Below, piece by piece: positions 63,205-64,000 of a stretch of DNA of 64,000 bases (its first letter is position 1; every line of letters begins with the position of its first letter). Location of the stretch: assembly GCA_963718635.1 (NCBI GenBank), contig OY970367.1, forward strand, positions 1,054,001 through 1,118,000. The letters are read 5' to 3'. The stretch comes from JAIOQJ01 sp963718635. Lineage in GTDB: Bacteria; Planctomycetota; Planctomycetia; Gemmatales; Gemmataceae. The notes under the pieces were generated by a model. It ran no database searches. It was not told the origin of the DNA and was given only the letters and a program-made list of their open reading frames with translations. Made by a program: the position numbers and the translations under genes.

Positions 63205-64000
63205 AATCCAGTCAAGACATTACCATCGCGAGGATCGCACGCGTTAGCCCACACACTTGGGGCAATGGCGCCAGATACGCTTCGAACGGCGCCATCGCCC
63301 ATCCCCACCGACATGCCGCTGATGTGAGGCGTATTGCCGCCACCACCTGAGTTTGTCGCATTCGGGACAGTAGGCCTGATTTGGAACATTGGGCACGGCG
63401 CGTAGCCGGCTCCGCCCGCGTGAGGAGCGTTGCACATTTGCGCCTGCCAGCGGTTTTCGGAATCCATCCAGAGGCTGGAATCAGGACCGCCGCCGGCGTT
63501 TCCGGTGCCGTACCAAGCGTAGCGTTCGCCAAAAATAACAGTTTGCGATGTTCCGTCTGCGAAGGTGGCCGGGATGGTCGCAGCGCCTTCGGAGCTATTG
63601 CTTGGGGGGTCGCCGAACACCATGTAGTTCCAAACATAGTTGGAAATAGCAAACTTGCCGTCTGGCCCTGCCGGGTTGCCAAGGCCGTCGTTGGCCCCGC
63701 TGGCGTCCGTGGGGCATTGAAGCAGTTTGATTTTGACGCCTTGGTAAGGCGTAGGACCGAAACCGTTGCCGCCCTGTGCCATAATCTGTTCGTGAAGCCC
63801 ATTTTGTTCGATGTAAGGCAGGAGCAGGAAGAATCCGGGCGTGAGACCCTTAAATGGCCCTGCGCGAAATCATGGCATTCCAAGCCGCGCCATTGGCCGG
63901 GCCAGCGCCCGGAGGCGGGCAGACTCCATTGGCATCGTGACAACCGTGCACCGCTAAGCAGAGTTGCTTAAGATTGTTCTGGCACTTGGTCCGAGCGGAG
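63201..64000 (-). CDS. DUF1559 family protein, partial and frameshifted
   Basis: Pilin-like planctomycete protein. C-terminal hallmark DGAVRSVSGAIAPSVWANA then GNVLTGF; earlier segments are RTKCQNNLKQLCLAVHGCHD, GFFLLLPYIEQNGLHEQI, IKLLQCPTDASGANDGLG and SQTVIFGERYAW. One or more frame breaks occur near 63800-63850. The pilin-type N-terminus lies beyond the right edge. It precedes the lipoprotein with a 4-base overlap. Confidence 0.78.

Overview
The window reads as chromosomal DNA of a planctomycete (Planctomycetota, Pirellulales/Gemmatales-like). Evidence: a DUF1552 + DUF1587/1595/1592/1588/1585 cytochrome pair, a DUF1559 pilin-like protein, a twin-arginine Gfo/Idh/MocA oxidoreductase, a prkA-yeaH-spoVR operon, futalosine menaquinone synthesis (mqnE), and LPS genes (heptosyltransferase, hldE, lpxK) showing a Gram-negative envelope with lipid A.

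Layout. 1-3.9 kb: LPS core/lipid A operon on the minus strand. 3.9-5 kb: repeat-rich spacer. 5-13.6 kb: small envelope proteins, rsmE, a 64-bp palindromic repeat array, fused thiS-thiG, nagB with a PIG-L domain, DUF2203 and mnmA. 13.7-17.6 kb: four membrane or exported proteins, three sharing a coiled-coil plus beta-domain design, then tatA and tRNA-Val. 18-23.2 kb: a permease, ilvD and five tandem Flp-type pilins. 23.3-27.8 kb: a defence-like island with three toxin-antitoxin modules (two of them damaged) around a fused EVE-like/HSDR_N-like nuclease. 27.9-31.2 kb: DUF1552/DUF1592 pair. 33-39.4 kb: prkA-yeaH-spoVR with three extra small genes. 39.4-52.3 kb: membrane glycosyltransferases, a carbohydrate kinase, DinB, a Cho-like nuclease, mqnE-nadD, PilZ, surE and an oxidoreductase. 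52.3-53.5 kb: a gene-free repeat cluster. 53.5-57.9 kb: a polymorphic-toxin (Rhs/YD) cassette graveyard with two start-less Hint+nuclease tips, candidate immunity genes and a YD-repeat remnant. 58-64 kb: lipoproteins, rnd, a duplicated-haem membrane protein, a retropepsin-like protein and a partial DUF1559 protein.

Two features run through the window. First, single-base frame breaks interrupt many otherwise well conserved genes (heptosyltransferase, DUF5662, thiG, nagB, DUF2203, ilvD, DUF1592, DUF1559 and others), while 33-52 kb is clean. Several affected genes would be expected to be essential or conserved, so consensus sequencing errors are the simplest explanation, although true decay is likely in the toxin and WD40 remnants. 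I annotate such genes across the break. Second, intergenic DNA is dense in hairpin repeats of at least eight families, including a roughly 215-219 bp MITE-like element present three times with terminal inverted repeats.

The best candidates for undescribed biology are the EVE-nuclease protein at 25.4-27.0 kb and the silent toxin-tip cassettes with an ankyrin-SuFu immunity protein and an unassigned 291-residue protein at 53.5-57.5 kb.
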